Positions 34,788 to 43,982 of a DNA stretch of 64,000 bases are shown here, one piece after another (the first letter of the stretch is position 1; every line of letters begins with the position of its first letter). The DNA is from JABMNT01 sp048262655 (GTDB lineage Bacteria > Pseudomonadota > Alphaproteobacteria > Rhodospirillales > Casp-alpha2). The translations under genes were made by a program, and so were the position numbers. Where the stretch lies: assembly GCA_048262655.1 (NCBI GenBank), contig JBLXEY010000002.1, positions 62,001-126,000 on the forward strand, given 5' to 3'. The notes below the pieces were generated by a model. That model was given only the letters and a program-made list of their open reading frames with translations, had not been told where the DNA came from and made no database searches.

Positions 34788-36116
34788 TTACAACACCCAA
34801 CGGGATTGTTTTTCCAATGTCCAGACAGTGTCGATCACGGACTGGCGTGCATCTTTAGCCATCACGGCTCCAGCAAGTTCATTAAACTTGTCTTCAAGGT
34901 CTTGGTCCGTGAGCGGATGATCGGGATCGCCGCGCCGGGTTGGCGCGTGGTGGCTGATCATTTGACCGTCAGATAAGGCAATCTCGACTGTCGCGGAGCG
35001 TTGGCTGGGAAACGCGGCTTCGGCTTCATCGCTTACCAGAATTTCAACCTTGGACATGAGCTCACGAACATCTTCATTTTTCAGCCAGGTATCGGCAAAG
35101 GCGCTCAGCCCTAATTGCCCCTCAAGTGCCGCCATTGCCACTGTATAAGGCAGGCTGAACTTGGCTTCATATGGGGTTTGCGGGTTCGTGTTTCCGCAGA
35201 CTTCCAGGGCCTTTCGATAGCTCTTAACTGTAATAGAGTTAATATCCGCGTTGGACAGCTTATGGTGGCGCCTCAATTCCTGTACGGCATCAATGGCCGC
35301 GAAGGTATGACCGCAACAGCAATGAAGTTTCTGGGTCATCCGGGTGATGGTATAATCGTGCCCCCATCCGTCGAAGGCCGCGTCCCAATCGACATCGCGG
35401 CTCATGGCATTGCCAAATCCCCGTTCGCCTTCCAGCATGTTATCCGCACCGGTAACACCTGCGGCTGCCATTTGGGCGCACAATAGTCCCGTCTCGGCGG
35501 CTCGGCCGGCATGGAGTGGCTTGCTCATGGCATCGGATCGAAAGGCCTGTTGTAGTCCGGCGGCCATTGTTGCCGCATTGGCAAGCGCGTGTTTGGTCTG
35601 GGCGGCCGTCAGGCCCAGAATTTTTGCGGCCGCAGCGGCGGCACCAAAGGCACCGACGGTGCCGGTCGTGTGCCAGTAATCGTAATGTGATGGCTGAACG
35701 GCTGCCCCAATGCGGTTGGAAATCTCGTACCCGGCGACAATTCCCACAAGCAGGTCGCGCCCTGAGCCTTCAACTGATTGCAAGGCAGCGATGCCTGCTG
35801 AAATCACGGGTGGCCCTGGATGGTAGATGGCATTGCGGTAAATATCGTCAACTTCAAGAGTGTGCGAAGCGACGCCGTTGATCAACGCTGCTGTACGTGG
35901 GGTCGCCACGCGGCCTGACGGGATCAGGGCCGCTTTGCCGTGGTCAAGGTCGTCTGCCAGCGCCGCTTGCAAGGCCATGGCCGGGGGCGCAATACCGCCC
36001 GGAATGACGGCCGCCAGATAATCCAGCAAGCACCGCTTTGCGGCATGGATAACCGGGGCTGGTAAACCCATATAGTCTAACGCGTCAATATAACGTCCAA
36101 GTTTTTGTGCTAACAT
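34788..36116 (-). CDS. MmgE/PrpD family protein
   Basis: A 442-residue cytoplasmic enzyme of the 2-methylcitrate dehydratase/cis-aconitate decarboxylase/iminodisuccinate epimerase family. The helical N-terminal domain contains GVASHTLEVDDIY and HPGPPVISA, followed by TVGAFGAAAAAAKIL and the Lys/His-rich QKLHCCCGHTFAAIDA. It follows the LeuD-type gene by 30 bp and is part of the leuC-leuD-mmgE transcript, suggesting that its substrate is a product or relative of the hydro-lyase's. Confidence 0.85.
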   Translation of the reverse strand: MLAQKLGRYIDALDYMGLPAPVIHAAKRCLLDYLAAVIPGGIAPPAMALQAALADDLDHGKAALIPSGRVATPRTAALINGVASHTLEVDDIYRNAIYHPGPPVISAGIAALQSVEGSGRDLLVGIVAGYEISNRIGAAVQPSHYDYWHTTGTVGAFGAAAAAAKILGLTAAQTKHALANAATMAAGLQQAFRSDAMSKPLHAGRAAETGLLCAQMAAAGVTGADNMLEGERGFGNAMSRDVDWDAAFDGWGHDYTITRMTQKLHCCCGHTFAAIDAVQELRRHHKLSNADINSITVKSYRKALEVCGNTNPQTPYEAKFSLPYTVAMAALEGQLGLSAFADTWLKNEDVRELMSKVEILVSDEAEAAFPSQRSATVEIALSDGQMISHHAPTRRGDPDHPLTDQDLEDKFNELAGAVMAKDARQSVIDTVWTLEKQSRWVL

Positions 36117-36146
36117 ATCTTCAGTATCCCGACCTGCCCATTGCCC

Positions 36147-36758
36147 CTACAGATAAATCCAGGGGCGCTTGTGTTCATCTTGTTGGCGGTGTTCTTGTAT
36201 TTCCGATACCCGGCTCAAGGTAACACCGATATCGTCTAACCCTTCCAGCAGTTGAAGTCGACGGCGCGGGTCGATGTCAAAGGAAACGATGTCCCCATCC
36301 GGCAACGTGACCGTTTGTTGATTGAGGTCGATATCAAATGGCCCGATGTTTCCGCTTTCGGCTTTATCAGCCAGACGCTGAACAATCTGTTCGTCCAGCA
36401 TGAGGGGCAGAAGCCCGTTTTGGAAACAGTTGTTATAAAAAATGTTGCCGAAACTGGGGGCGATAATGCAACGGATGCCCAGACCGTATAATGCCCAAAC
36501 TGCGGATTCCCGTGAACTGCCGCAACCGAAGTTCGGGCCGGATATAAGGATTTGGGCCTCTTTAAAGGTGGGTGTGTTGAGGATGAAGTCCGGATTTTCT
36601 GAGCCATCAGGAAGATACCTCAGGGTTTCAAAGGCATATTCGTGCATGTGGTCGCGTTTCGCCGTCAGATAGCGGTCCATGGGGATGATGAGATCGGTAT
36701 CTATATTGGCACGGACCAATGGTGCGGCTATTGAAGTCAGACGTGTAAACGGCTCCAT
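36147..36758 (-). CDS. leuD: LeuD-type hydro-lyase small subunit
   Basis: A 203-residue small (swivelling-domain) subunit of the isopropylmalate dehydratase family. The substrate loop reads IIPMDRYLTAKRD (24-36) and the conserved GCGSSRESAVWAL (78-90) carries serine (S85) where leucine-pathway LeuD normally has histidine (SSREH). This and the neighbourhood suggest a paralogue acting on another hydroxy-dicarboxylate. It starts 3 bp after leuC, so the two subunits are made together. The symbol reflects the family, not a proven role in leucine synthesis. Confidence 0.8.
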   Translation of the reverse strand: MEPFTRLTSIAAPLVRANIDTDLIIPMDRYLTAKRDHMHEYAFETLRYLPDGSENPDFILNTPTFKEAQILISGPNFGCGSSRESAVWALYGLGIRCIIAPSFGNIFYNNCFQNGLLPLMLDEQIVQRLADKAESGNIGPFDIDLNQQTVTLPDGDIVSFDIDPRRRLQLLEGLDDIGVTLSRVSEIQEHRQQDEHKRPWIYL

Positions 36759-36761
36759 GGA

Positions 36762-38168
36762 TTAGCTTCCCATCATGCGGCGGACGTCGGTGATTTCGCC
36801 ACGGAGCGCTGCCGCCGCTGCCATTTGTGGACTGGCGAGGTGCGTTCGACTGCCTTTGCCTTGCCTGCCGACAAAGTTACGGTTTGATGTGGAGACACAG
36901 CGGACACCAGCGGCCAGCGTTTCCCCGTTTGAACCCACACACATCGAACAGCCCGGATTGCGCCACTCAAATCCGGCGTCTGTAAACAGGGTATGCAAAC
37001 CTTCGGCTTCGGCGGCTCGTTTGATGTCGACCGATCCGGGAACGACCCATGCCGTGACATGTTCGGCAACATGGCGCCCTTGAATGACTTCCGCTGCGGC
37101 CCGTAAATCGCTCAAACGACTGTTGGTACACGAGCCGATGAACACGTGATCGATTGCGACCCCTTCAATCGGTTGACCCGGAGTAAGCCCGACATAATCA
37201 AGCGCGGCCCTGTAGGCGGTTTGTTCTTCTGTTGTCGGTTGATCATCAGGTGAAGGCACTGACTGGTTTATAGAAATCATATGTTCGGGACTGGTTCCCC
37301 AAGAGATTTGCGGTTCGATCTGACTGACATCAACGCTGACGTCCCGATCAAATTCGGCTCCTGCGTCCGTGGGTAAGGCGCGCCAATGTGTGACGGCCGC
37401 TTCCCACTGCGCGCCTTTGGGCGCATATTCGCGACCGGAAATGTATGAAATGGTCTTGTCGTCGGGTGCAACCATGCCAACTTTTGCCCCCATTTCGATC
37501 GACAGGTTACACAATGTCATGCGCTCTTCAATTGACAGAGCGGTAATCGCCGGTCCTGCGTATTCAACCGCGAACCCATCACCAGCGGCGACCCCTTCCC
37601 GGCCAATGAGGTGCAAAATAATATCCTTTGCCGAGACAGCTTGTTGAAGCTCCCCCTCAAAGGTCACGCGCATGCGTTTTGGTTTTTTTTGAATAACCGT
37701 CCCCGTTGCCAATACGTGCGCAACTTCACTGGCTCCAATGCCCCAGGCCAGGGCCCCTAACCCGCCGTGGGTGCTCGTATGACTATCGCCACAAACGATC
37801 AGGGAACCTGGCAAAGTTAGGCCCAGTTCCGGGCCGATGACGTGAATAATGCCAAATCCATGTTCGCCAATCTCAAAGAATTTGATCCCTTGCTCTGCGG
37901 CCAATTCGCGCAAGGGATCAACACAGACATCATAGCGTTCGCCTGTATGAGGTGCGTCATAGGCCGTCGATACCGTGTGGTCGGGGCAAGCGAACGTCAG
38001 GTCTGGAAAGAGAACGGCTCTACCTTGGTCAGCCAGGCTTCTGAGTGCGCGGGTTCCGCTTAAATCATGAATAAAGTTGCGGTCAACCTGCAACAATGAA
38101 AACCCGTCCCCCATATCGGTGACAACATGTTCGTCCCAGACTTTGTCGAAAAAGGTTTGCGGTTTCAT
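36762..38168 (-). CDS. leuC: LeuC-type hydro-lyase large subunit (aconitase family)
   Basis: A 468-residue subunit holding the 4Fe-4S cluster. The three cluster cysteines are in IGSCTNSRLSDLR and in NPGCSMCVG, and GDSHTSTHGGLGALAWGIGASEVAHVLAT is the standard LeuC block. Length equals that of canonical LeuC. It is the first gene of a leuC-leuD-mmgE operon; leuA and leuB are absent here, so a catabolic isomerase/hydratase role is as likely as leucine synthesis. It diverges from the Liv-type importer genes. Confidence 0.86.
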   Translation of the reverse strand: MKPQTFFDKVWDEHVVTDMGDGFSLLQVDRNFIHDLSGTRALRSLADQGRAVLFPDLTFACPDHTVSTAYDAPHTGERYDVCVDPLRELAAEQGIKFFEIGEHGFGIIHVIGPELGLTLPGSLIVCGDSHTSTHGGLGALAWGIGASEVAHVLATGTVIQKKPKRMRVTFEGELQQAVSAKDIILHLIGREGVAAGDGFAVEYAGPAITALSIEERMTLCNLSIEMGAKVGMVAPDDKTISYISGREYAPKGAQWEAAVTHWRALPTDAGAEFDRDVSVDVSQIEPQISWGTSPEHMISINQSVPSPDDQPTTEEQTAYRAALDYVGLTPGQPIEGVAIDHVFIGSCTNSRLSDLRAAAEVIQGRHVAEHVTAWVVPGSVDIKRAAEAEGLHTLFTDAGFEWRNPGCSMCVGSNGETLAAGVRCVSTSNRNFVGRQGKGSRTHLASPQMAAAAALRGEITDVRRMMGS

Positions 38169-38304
38169 ATCAAAATCATGCCCTTTCTGAGAAGGCTCGG
38201 CAATATAACATTATGGTCAATTGAGAAGGGTTGGATTTGGCGGATTGGCCCCTGTATAACTGCCAGCAGTTGCGTTTTATATGTTTAGTGGGGAGATTTC
38301 GATT

Positions 38305-39468
38305 ATGAATAAAAAGATTTTGGGCGCTGTTGCAGCACTGAGCCTTATGTCGGCACCAGCTTTGGCCGCCGATCCGGTGAAAATCGGGATGATTACAACC
38401 CTTTCCGGGGGCGGAAGTTCGTTGGGGATTGATATCCGTGACGGGTTCCAACTGGCCGTTAACATGCGCGGTGGTATGCTCGGAGATCAGGCCGTTGAAG
38501 TGATCATCTCTGATGATGCACGCAAGGTCGGAAATGCGAAACAAATTGCTGATCGCATGCTCAAGCGTGACAAGGTTGATGTCATGACAGGGATTGTCTG
38601 GTCGAATTTGGCATTGGCTGTGGTTCCAAGTGTAACCAAGGCCGGTAAGTTTTACCTGAGCCCGAATGCGGGTCCGTCCAAACTTGCAGGCAAGAGCTGT
38701 CACAAGAACTATTTCAATGTTGCCTGGCAAAACGACAATCTGCATGAAGCGGCAGGTCAGTATGTGACCGATAAAAAGCACAAAAGCGTCTATATCATGG
38801 CGCCCAATTATCCGGCTGGCAAAGATGCATTGGCTGGATTTAAGCGTTATTACAAAGGCACCATCGCGGGTGAAGTTTATACCAAGTTGGGTCAGGTGGA
38901 TTATGCCGCTGAACTGGCAAACCTTCGTGCTGCCAAGCCGGATGCGGTCTTTTTCTTCTTACCGGGCGGTATGGGGATCAATTTCGTTAAACAGTATGCT
39001 CAGGCAGGTTTAAAGGAAACAACTCCGCTCTATGGACCCGCGTTCTCCTTTGATGAAGGCATTTTGAAAGCTGTTGGTGATAATGCGCTGGGCGTTATTA
39101 ATACATCGCAGTGGAACAAAGACATCAAGAACGCTGCAAATGCCGATTTTGTTGCAAACTTCCACAAGACATACGGTCGTTTCCCTTCACTATATGCCAG
39201 TCAGGGCTTCGATACGGCGTTGTTGCTCGATAGTGCCATACGGGCTGTCGGTGGAGACATGAGCAAGAAGGATGCGTTCCGTGATGCCCTGAAGGCGGCC
39301 AAGTTCCAATCGGTGCGGGGGCCCTTCAAGTTTGGGCCAAATAATCACCCGGTTCAGGATATCTATGCCCGTGAAGTTTACAAAGACGGTGACAACGTGA
39401 CCAACAAGATCGTTAGTAAGGTCTTTACCAACCATGGTGACGTCTACGCTGCTGATTGCAAGATGTAG
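38305..39468 (+). CDS. Branched-chain amino-acid-type ABC substrate-binding protein (LivJ-like)
   Basis: A 387-residue periplasmic binding protein of the Peripla_BP_6 group. A signal peptide ends at ALA/ADP (residue 20-21), then KIGMITTLSGGGSSLGIDIRDG opens the mature protein. ATG 38305 is preceded by GGGGAGA. Two cysteines (SCHKNY and the final DCKM) may be bonded. It is the first gene of the livJHMGF-type set but is separated from the permeases by a strong terminator, a common way to make more binding protein than permease. Ligand is probably an acid or amide handled by the neighbouring enzymes. Confidence 0.88.
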   Translation: MNKKILGAVAALSLMSAPALAADPVKIGMITTLSGGGSSLGIDIRDGFQLAVNMRGGMLGDQAVEVIISDDARKVGNAKQIADRMLKRDKVDVMTGIVWSNLALAVVPSVTKAGKFYLSPNAGPSKLAGKSCHKNYFNVAWQNDNLHEAAGQYVTDKKHKSVYIMAPNYPAGKDALAGFKRYYKGTIAGEVYTKLGQVDYAAELANLRAAKPDAVFFFLPGGMGINFVKQYAQAGLKETTPLYGPAFSFDEGILKAVGDNALGVINTSQWNKDIKNAANADFVANFHKTYGRFPSLYASQGFDTALLLDSAIRAVGGDMSKKDAFRDALKAAKFQSVRGPFKFGPNNHPVQDIYAREVYKDGDNVTNKIVSKVFTNHGDVYAADCKM

Positions 39469-39486
39469 GTTGGACCCAACACAATT

Positions 39487-39520
39487 CGGCGGAGCAGCTT
39501 CGGGTTGCTCCGCCGTTTTT
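39487..39520 (+). terminator. Terminator/attenuator between binding protein and permease genes
   Basis: CGGCGGAGCA (39487-39496) and TGCTCCGCCG (39506-39515) make a perfect 10-bp stem with a 9-base loop, followed by TTTTT. It lies 18 bp after the binding-protein stop and 9 bp before the livH-type start codon, so read-through is needed for permease expression unless a second promoter exists. Confidence 0.88.
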
Positions 39521-39528
39521 ATTTTATC

Positions 39529-40452
39529 ATGACAGTTTATCTTTTCCTCGAACAAACTCTGAATGCCTTTCAACTTGGCGTTATGCTGTTTTTGATGGCG
39601 GCTGGCCTGACGCTGGTGTTCGGAATCATGAATATGATCAATCTGGCGCATGGATCTTTCTATATGATCGGCGCCTATGTCGCGGCCTATGTCGGTCATG
39701 TTTCGGGAAACTTTTTTATAGGTGTCGCGGTGGCTCTGCCGGTTGCGGCTCTTGTCGGAATGGCGGTCGAGATGATCGCGCTTCGCAAACTCTATAACCG
39801 CGATCATCTGGATCAGGTGTTAGCGACGTTCGGGTTGATCCTGTTTTTCAATGAATTGACCAGTATCATCTGGGGGCCGCAGGCGATTTTCGTGCCGATC
39901 CCAGCCTTGTTTGAGGGTTCTGTTGAATTGATACCCGGAGCCCCCTATCCGGTTTATCGCCTTGTGATTATTGGTGCCGGCCTGCTTGTCGCGTTTCTGC
40001 TTCGGTTGCTCATCGTCAAAACCCGCACTGGCATGTTGATCCGCGCCGGCGCATCAAATCGCGAAATGGTTAGCGCTCTGGGCGTCGATATTGACCGGCT
40101 TTACACCATTGTTTTCGGCTTGGGTGCTTTGCTGGCCGGGTTGGCAGGTGCTTTGGCGGGCCCAATATTGGCGACCGAAATCGGGATGGGCGAAAACATT
40201 CTTATTCTCACCTTCGTCGTTATTATCGTTGGCGGCATCGGCTCGATCCGTGGTGCGTTGATTGGTGCGCTTTTGGTGGGCGTGGTCGATACCTATGGAC
40301 GGGCGTTCCTGCCAACCCTGTTGCGTTCCATCTTTGAAGACCCGTCGGTTGCCGATGGTGTTGGTGCATCAGCGTCATCCATGTCGATCTATATTTTGAT
40401 GGCAATTGTTTTGATCTTTAAACCGCGCGGACTGTTTCAAGCCTATGGGTAA
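39529..40452 (+). CDS. livH: Branched-chain amino-acid-type ABC permease (LivH-like)
   Basis: A 307-residue inner-membrane permease. It has the LivH pattern LEQTLNAFQLGVMLFLMAAG, GLTLVFGIMNMINLAHGSFYMIG and the C-terminal GGIGSIRGALIGALLVG block. ATG 39529 is chosen because the family N-terminus starts here; no good ribosome site precedes it, since the upstream bases are the terminator's T run, so its translation may be weak or depend on the hairpin. Its end overlaps the LivM-type gene by 8 bp. Confidence 0.87.
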   Translation: MTVYLFLEQTLNAFQLGVMLFLMAAGLTLVFGIMNMINLAHGSFYMIGAYVAAYVGHVSGNFFIGVAVALPVAALVGMAVEMIALRKLYNRDHLDQVLATFGLILFFNELTSIIWGPQAIFVPIPALFEGSVELIPGAPYPVYRLVIIGAGLLVAFLLRLLIVKTRTGMLIRAGASNREMVSALGVDIDRLYTIVFGLGALLAGLAGALAGPILATEIGMGENILILTFVVIIVGGIGSIRGALIGALLVGVVDTYGRAFLPTLLRSIFEDPSVADGVGASASSMSIYILMAIVLIFKPRGLFQAYG

Positions 40453-41443
40453 TCTGGAACTTAACCGAAAAACAATTGTCTTGCTGGTGGGCTTGATCAT
40501 TTTGATCGCCCTGCCGCCGGTCGCTCTAGCGATGGATGAAGCGTTCTTCGTCAGTCTGTTCAGTCGCATTCTGATCTATGCGTTGGCGGCCGTTAGCCTT
40601 GATTTGATTTTGGGTTACGCAGGCATGGCGAGTTTGGGGCACGGCGCGTTTTTGGGCGTTGGTGCTTATGTGGTCGGAATTTTGGCGTTCCATTTTTCCG
40701 AAGACATGGTGATCCCGTTTCTGCCCGGCGAATGGACGGGAACTTTTAGCGCGATCATCGCGTGGATTTCCGCGATCATTGTCTCCGGCCTTTTCGCTTT
40801 GATCATCGGGGCCTTGAGCCTGCGTACAAGCGGCGTTTATTTTATTATGATCACTCTCGCTTTTGCGCAGATGATATATTTCTTCTTTATCTCCTTGCCG
40901 ACTTATGGCGGCGAAGACGGGCTGAATATGGATCAGCGCAATGCCTTCCCGATGCTCGATTTGGGCGATGATACAAGCTTCTATTATGTCTGTTTAGGGT
41001 TGCTGCTGGCTTTCGTTTTCCTCTGCCACCGGATTGTCAATTCGCGCTTCGGTATGGTGATGCGGGGCTGCAAACAAAACGAAACCCGGATGCAGGCCTT
41101 GGGTTATTCGACCTATAAATACAAACTGGTGTGTTTTGTCATCGCCGGTGCAGGTGCGGGGCTTGCCGGCGCTTTAGCCGCAAATCAAAGCGAATTTGTC
41201 AGCCCCGGCTTAATGCATTGGACGCGTTCCGGCGAAGTCATGATCATGGTTATTCTGGGCGGTATGGGAACCCTGTTCGGCCCCATCTTCGGTGCGGCCG
41301 CATTGTTGCTGATGGAAGAAGTTCTTGCGGCCTATACGGAACACTGGATGATTATACTGGGCCCCGTGCTTATTCTTGTCGTGCTGTTTGCACGGCGGGG
41401 CATCTACGGCTTTCTGGCTGGGGATCGGGGGCGCGATGGTTAG
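40445..41443 (+). CDS. livM: Branched-chain amino-acid-type ABC permease (LivM-like)
   Basis: A 332-residue permease with the LivM signature LGYAGMASLGHGAFLGVGAYV near residue 58 and GGMGTLFGPIFGAAALLLMEE near the C-terminus. A longer than usual loop with THYGGEDG-type sequence (PTYGGEDGLN) lies near residue 155-165. It overlaps the livH-type gene before it and the livG-type gene after it by 8 bp each, so translation is coupled. Confidence 0.9.
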   Translation: MGNLELNRKTIVLLVGLIILIALPPVALAMDEAFFVSLFSRILIYALAAVSLDLILGYAGMASLGHGAFLGVGAYVVGILAFHFSEDMVIPFLPGEWTGTFSAIIAWISAIIVSGLFALIIGALSLRTSGVYFIMITLAFAQMIYFFFISLPTYGGEDGLNMDQRNAFPMLDLGDDTSFYYVCLGLLLAFVFLCHRIVNSRFGMVMRGCKQNETRMQALGYSTYKYKLVCFVIAGAGAGLAGALAANQSEFVSPGLMHWTRSGEVMIMVILGGMGTLFGPIFGAAALLLMEEVLAAYTEHWMIILGPVLILVVLFARRGIYGFLAGDRGRDG

Positions 41444-42194
41444 CGATCAATCAGCCGTTTTAAAAGTGAACAATCTGGTGAAATCGTTTGGCGCGCTCCG
41501 TGCCAGCGACGGGATATCCCTTGATGTCAGAAAAGGTGAAATCCACGCGTTGATTGGGCCTAATGGCGCTGGAAAAACAACGGCGATCAATCAGCTTTCG
41601 GGGGAAATGCAACCGGATGAGGGTGAGATCCTTTTCAACGGCCGCGACGTCACCGCCCTGCCCGTCAACAAACGCGCCCAACTGGGGTTAGCCCGGTCCT
41701 ATCAGATCACCAGCATCTTTCCTGACTTCACCGCACTTGAGAACGTCGCTATGGCGGTTCAGGTGAAACAAAGTCACAATTTTAAATTTTGGAAGCGGGC
41801 GCGGTCTGACCGTTCACGGCTGGACCCGGCGATGGAAGTTCTCAGCCGCATGGGCATGGAAGCGTTCGCATCCGCCAAGGCTGGTGAACTGGCGCATGGT
41901 CAGCAGCGCCAGCTGGAGCTCGCGATGGCATTGGCAACGAAACCTGAAATGCTGTTGCTTGATGAGCCGATGGCCGGAATGGGGCCAGAGGAATCGCGCC
42001 GCATGACAGAAATCCTGCATCCCTTGAAAGGCCAGGTTTCGATTTTACTGGTCGAGCATGATATGGACGTAGTCTTCGCTTTGGCGGACCGCATCACCGT
42101 GCTTGTTCTGGGCAAGGCCATTGCGACGGATACGCCGGAGAACATTCGAAACAGTGCCGAAGTGCGCGCCGCCTATTTGGGGGAGCCCACATGA
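41436..42194 (+). CDS. livG: Branched-chain amino-acid-type ABC ATPase (LivG-like)
   Basis: A 252-residue cytoplasmic ATPase. Walker A is GPNGAGKTT (about 38-46), the signature region reads LAHGQQRQLELAMAL (LAHGQ in place of LSGGQ, usual for LivG), Walker B is LLLDEPMAGMGPEE and the H-loop is LLVEHDMDVVF. ATG 41436 gives the family start; the frame remains open further upstream inside livM but that part is a shadow. Confidence 0.9.
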   Translation: MVSDQSAVLKVNNLVKSFGALRASDGISLDVRKGEIHALIGPNGAGKTTAINQLSGEMQPDEGEILFNGRDVTALPVNKRAQLGLARSYQITSIFPDFTALENVAMAVQVKQSHNFKFWKRARSDRSRLDPAMEVLSRMGMEAFASAKAGELAHGQQRQLELAMALATKPEMLLLDEPMAGMGPEESRRMTEILHPLKGQVSILLVEHDMDVVFALADRITVLVLGKAIATDTPENIRNSAEVRAAYLGEPT

Positions 42195-42898
42195 TTTTGG
42201 AACTGAACGGCGTTGAAACCTATTACGGAGCCAGTCAGGTGTTGTTCGGCGTCACGTTATCCATTGCACCCGGTGAAGTGGTCACCTTGATGGGCCGCAA
42301 CGGCATGGGTAAAACGACCACCGTGCGCTCCATCATGGGCTTAACGCCGCCCACCCGCGGGAGCATCACCTTTGATGGGCACGACGTTAGCGCCCGTCCC
42401 TCTCATAAAATTGCCCGCCTCGGTATCGGCTTGGTGCCGGAGGGCCGACAGATATTTCCCAATCTTTCTGTTCGTGAAAACCTGATTGCAACTTCAGCTA
42501 ACAATGCAGGCGCTCCTGATCCGTGGACAATGGAGCGGGTTATTGATTTGTTTCCAAGACTGGGCGAGCGGATCACCCGATATGGCCGCACGCTCTCAGG
42601 CGGCGAACAACAAATGCTGGCGATTGGCCGGGCCCTCATGACCAACCCGAAATTGATGATTTTGGATGAAGCGACAGAAGGTCTGGCGCCGCTCGTCCGC
42701 GATGAAATCTGGTCATGCCTTGAGCATAATTTGAAACAGGCCGGGCAAGCGATTTTGGTGATCGACAAACACCCGGAAGCTATGGCGCGAATTGCAGATC
42801 GGCATTATGTTATGGAGAAAGGTGTGATCGCGTGGTCTGGGACATCGCAAGAGTTGCTGGCTGATGAAGACATGCAGCATCGTTTTTTAGGCGTATAG
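42191..42898 (+). CDS. livF: Branched-chain amino-acid-type ABC ATPase (LivF-like)
   Basis: A 235-residue ATPase with Walker A GRNGMGKTT, signature LSGGEQQMLAIGRAL, Walker B LMILDEATEGLAP and the LivF-typical VPEGRQIFPNLSVRENL. H-loop histidine is present but the usual VEQ before it is changed to IDKHPEAM. It overlaps livG by 4 bp and is followed after 9 bp by the esterase gene, which is therefore in the same transcript. Confidence 0.9.
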   Translation: MILELNGVETYYGASQVLFGVTLSIAPGEVVTLMGRNGMGKTTTVRSIMGLTPPTRGSITFDGHDVSARPSHKIARLGIGLVPEGRQIFPNLSVRENLIATSANNAGAPDPWTMERVIDLFPRLGERITRYGRTLSGGEQQMLAIGRALMTNPKLMILDEATEGLAPLVRDEIWSCLEHNLKQAGQAILVIDKHPEAMARIADRHYVMEKGVIAWSGTSQELLADEDMQHRFLGV

Positions 42899-42907
42899 GA
42901 GGAAGTT

Positions 42908-43756
42908 ATGTCTGTGACAATTAATCCCGAGAACGAAAAACTCTATAACGCGCGTGCAGCGATCCCGGATTCCGAAGAGATCTTTGTGCGCTGGACGGCG
43001 GAAAGCAATGCCGCTCGCGCCAATTACACAAACCATGCCGGCATAAAATACGGCGAGCGCGAGCGCGAGGTTCTGGATATTTATCCGAACGACAACCCCA
43101 ATGCACCGGTGATGATGTTTATTCATGGTGGCTACTGGCAAGCCCGCCAACCGAAAGATTTTAATTTCGTTGCGCCTGAATTGGTGAAGCTTGGGTTTTG
43201 TGTGGTGCTGGCCGGATACGATCTCTGCCCGAATGTGTCGCTTGATAAAATCACCAGCCAGTTGCAGGCGGCTGTTCAATATGTCTGGCACAACATTGCA
43301 GAATACGGTGGCGACCGAAACCGCCTTTATGTGTCTGGTCATTCGGCAGGCGGGCACCTGACGGCCGAGATGATGGCGACCGATTGGACCGCGCTCGACA
43401 ACACTATTCCCAATGATGTCATTAAAGCGGGCGTGCCGATCAGCGGCGTCTTTGATCTGGAACCCTTGATCACCACAACCATCAATCAGGCGGTTGGTCT
43501 GGATGCGGAATCTGCAAAACGCAACAGCCCCCTGCTCCGTGACCCCGTCTCAAAAGGTCCGATCATCCTTGCCGTTGGAGCCGATGAAAGTGCCGCCTTC
43601 TACGATCAGTCCGACCGCCTGCAAGAAAAATGGGGACCGAAACTTGCTTCCAGCACCCGGATCAACCTCGACGGCGCACACCACATGGCCGCCGTCGATG
43701 AATTGGCAAAACCGGGAAGTCTGTTGTTGCAGGAGATTGGGAAGCTTATCGATTAG
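42908..43756 (+). CDS. Alpha/beta hydrolase, kynurenine formamidase/esterase-like
   Basis: A 282-residue hydrolase. FIHGGYWQAR (about 74-83) is the oxyanion-hole motif of the BD-FAE/kynurenine formamidase-like group; the nucleophile serine lies in SGHSAGGHLTAEM; a late Asp in VGADESAAF and the His in DGAHHMAAVDEL complete the triad. It is the last gene of the importer operon and probably processes what the importer brings in. No tryptophan-degradation genes are nearby, so the formamidase name is only a similarity. Confidence 0.8.
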   Translation: MSVTINPENEKLYNARAAIPDSEEIFVRWTAESNAARANYTNHAGIKYGEREREVLDIYPNDNPNAPVMMFIHGGYWQARQPKDFNFVAPELVKLGFCVVLAGYDLCPNVSLDKITSQLQAAVQYVWHNIAEYGGDRNRLYVSGHSAGGHLTAEMMATDWTALDNTIPNDVIKAGVPISGVFDLEPLITTTINQAVGLDAESAKRNSPLLRDPVSKGPIILAVGADESAAFYDQSDRLQEKWGPKLASSTRINLDGAHHMAAVDELAKPGSLLLQEIGKLID

Positions 43757-43982
43757 TTGCAGTTTGCTTATGACATAAAATTGCGAAGTTCCGGCCCAGG
43801 ATATACATGGAACCGAAGTTGTATTACGCCTTAAAAAACTCAAAACGTCCCATGCTTACGGGGTTAATTTTGATGTTTATACCTGGTTTATTCTTTGATT
43901 TCCCAAATCTATATTAGAAAATGGGCATTCAGTTTTCTTGCTTTGCACTGGGTTACGCAGTCGCACGAAAACTCCAAAAGAG
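43757..43982. other. Intergenic region between convergent units
   Basis: No gene, terminator or clear repeat is seen. Composition is richer in A+T than the flanks. Confidence 0.4.

Noticed and set aside
38176..39807. Two minus-strand frames of about 200 codons opposite the Liv-type binding-protein and permease genes
   Set aside because: They are shadows of well-supported genes and show no recognisable domain.
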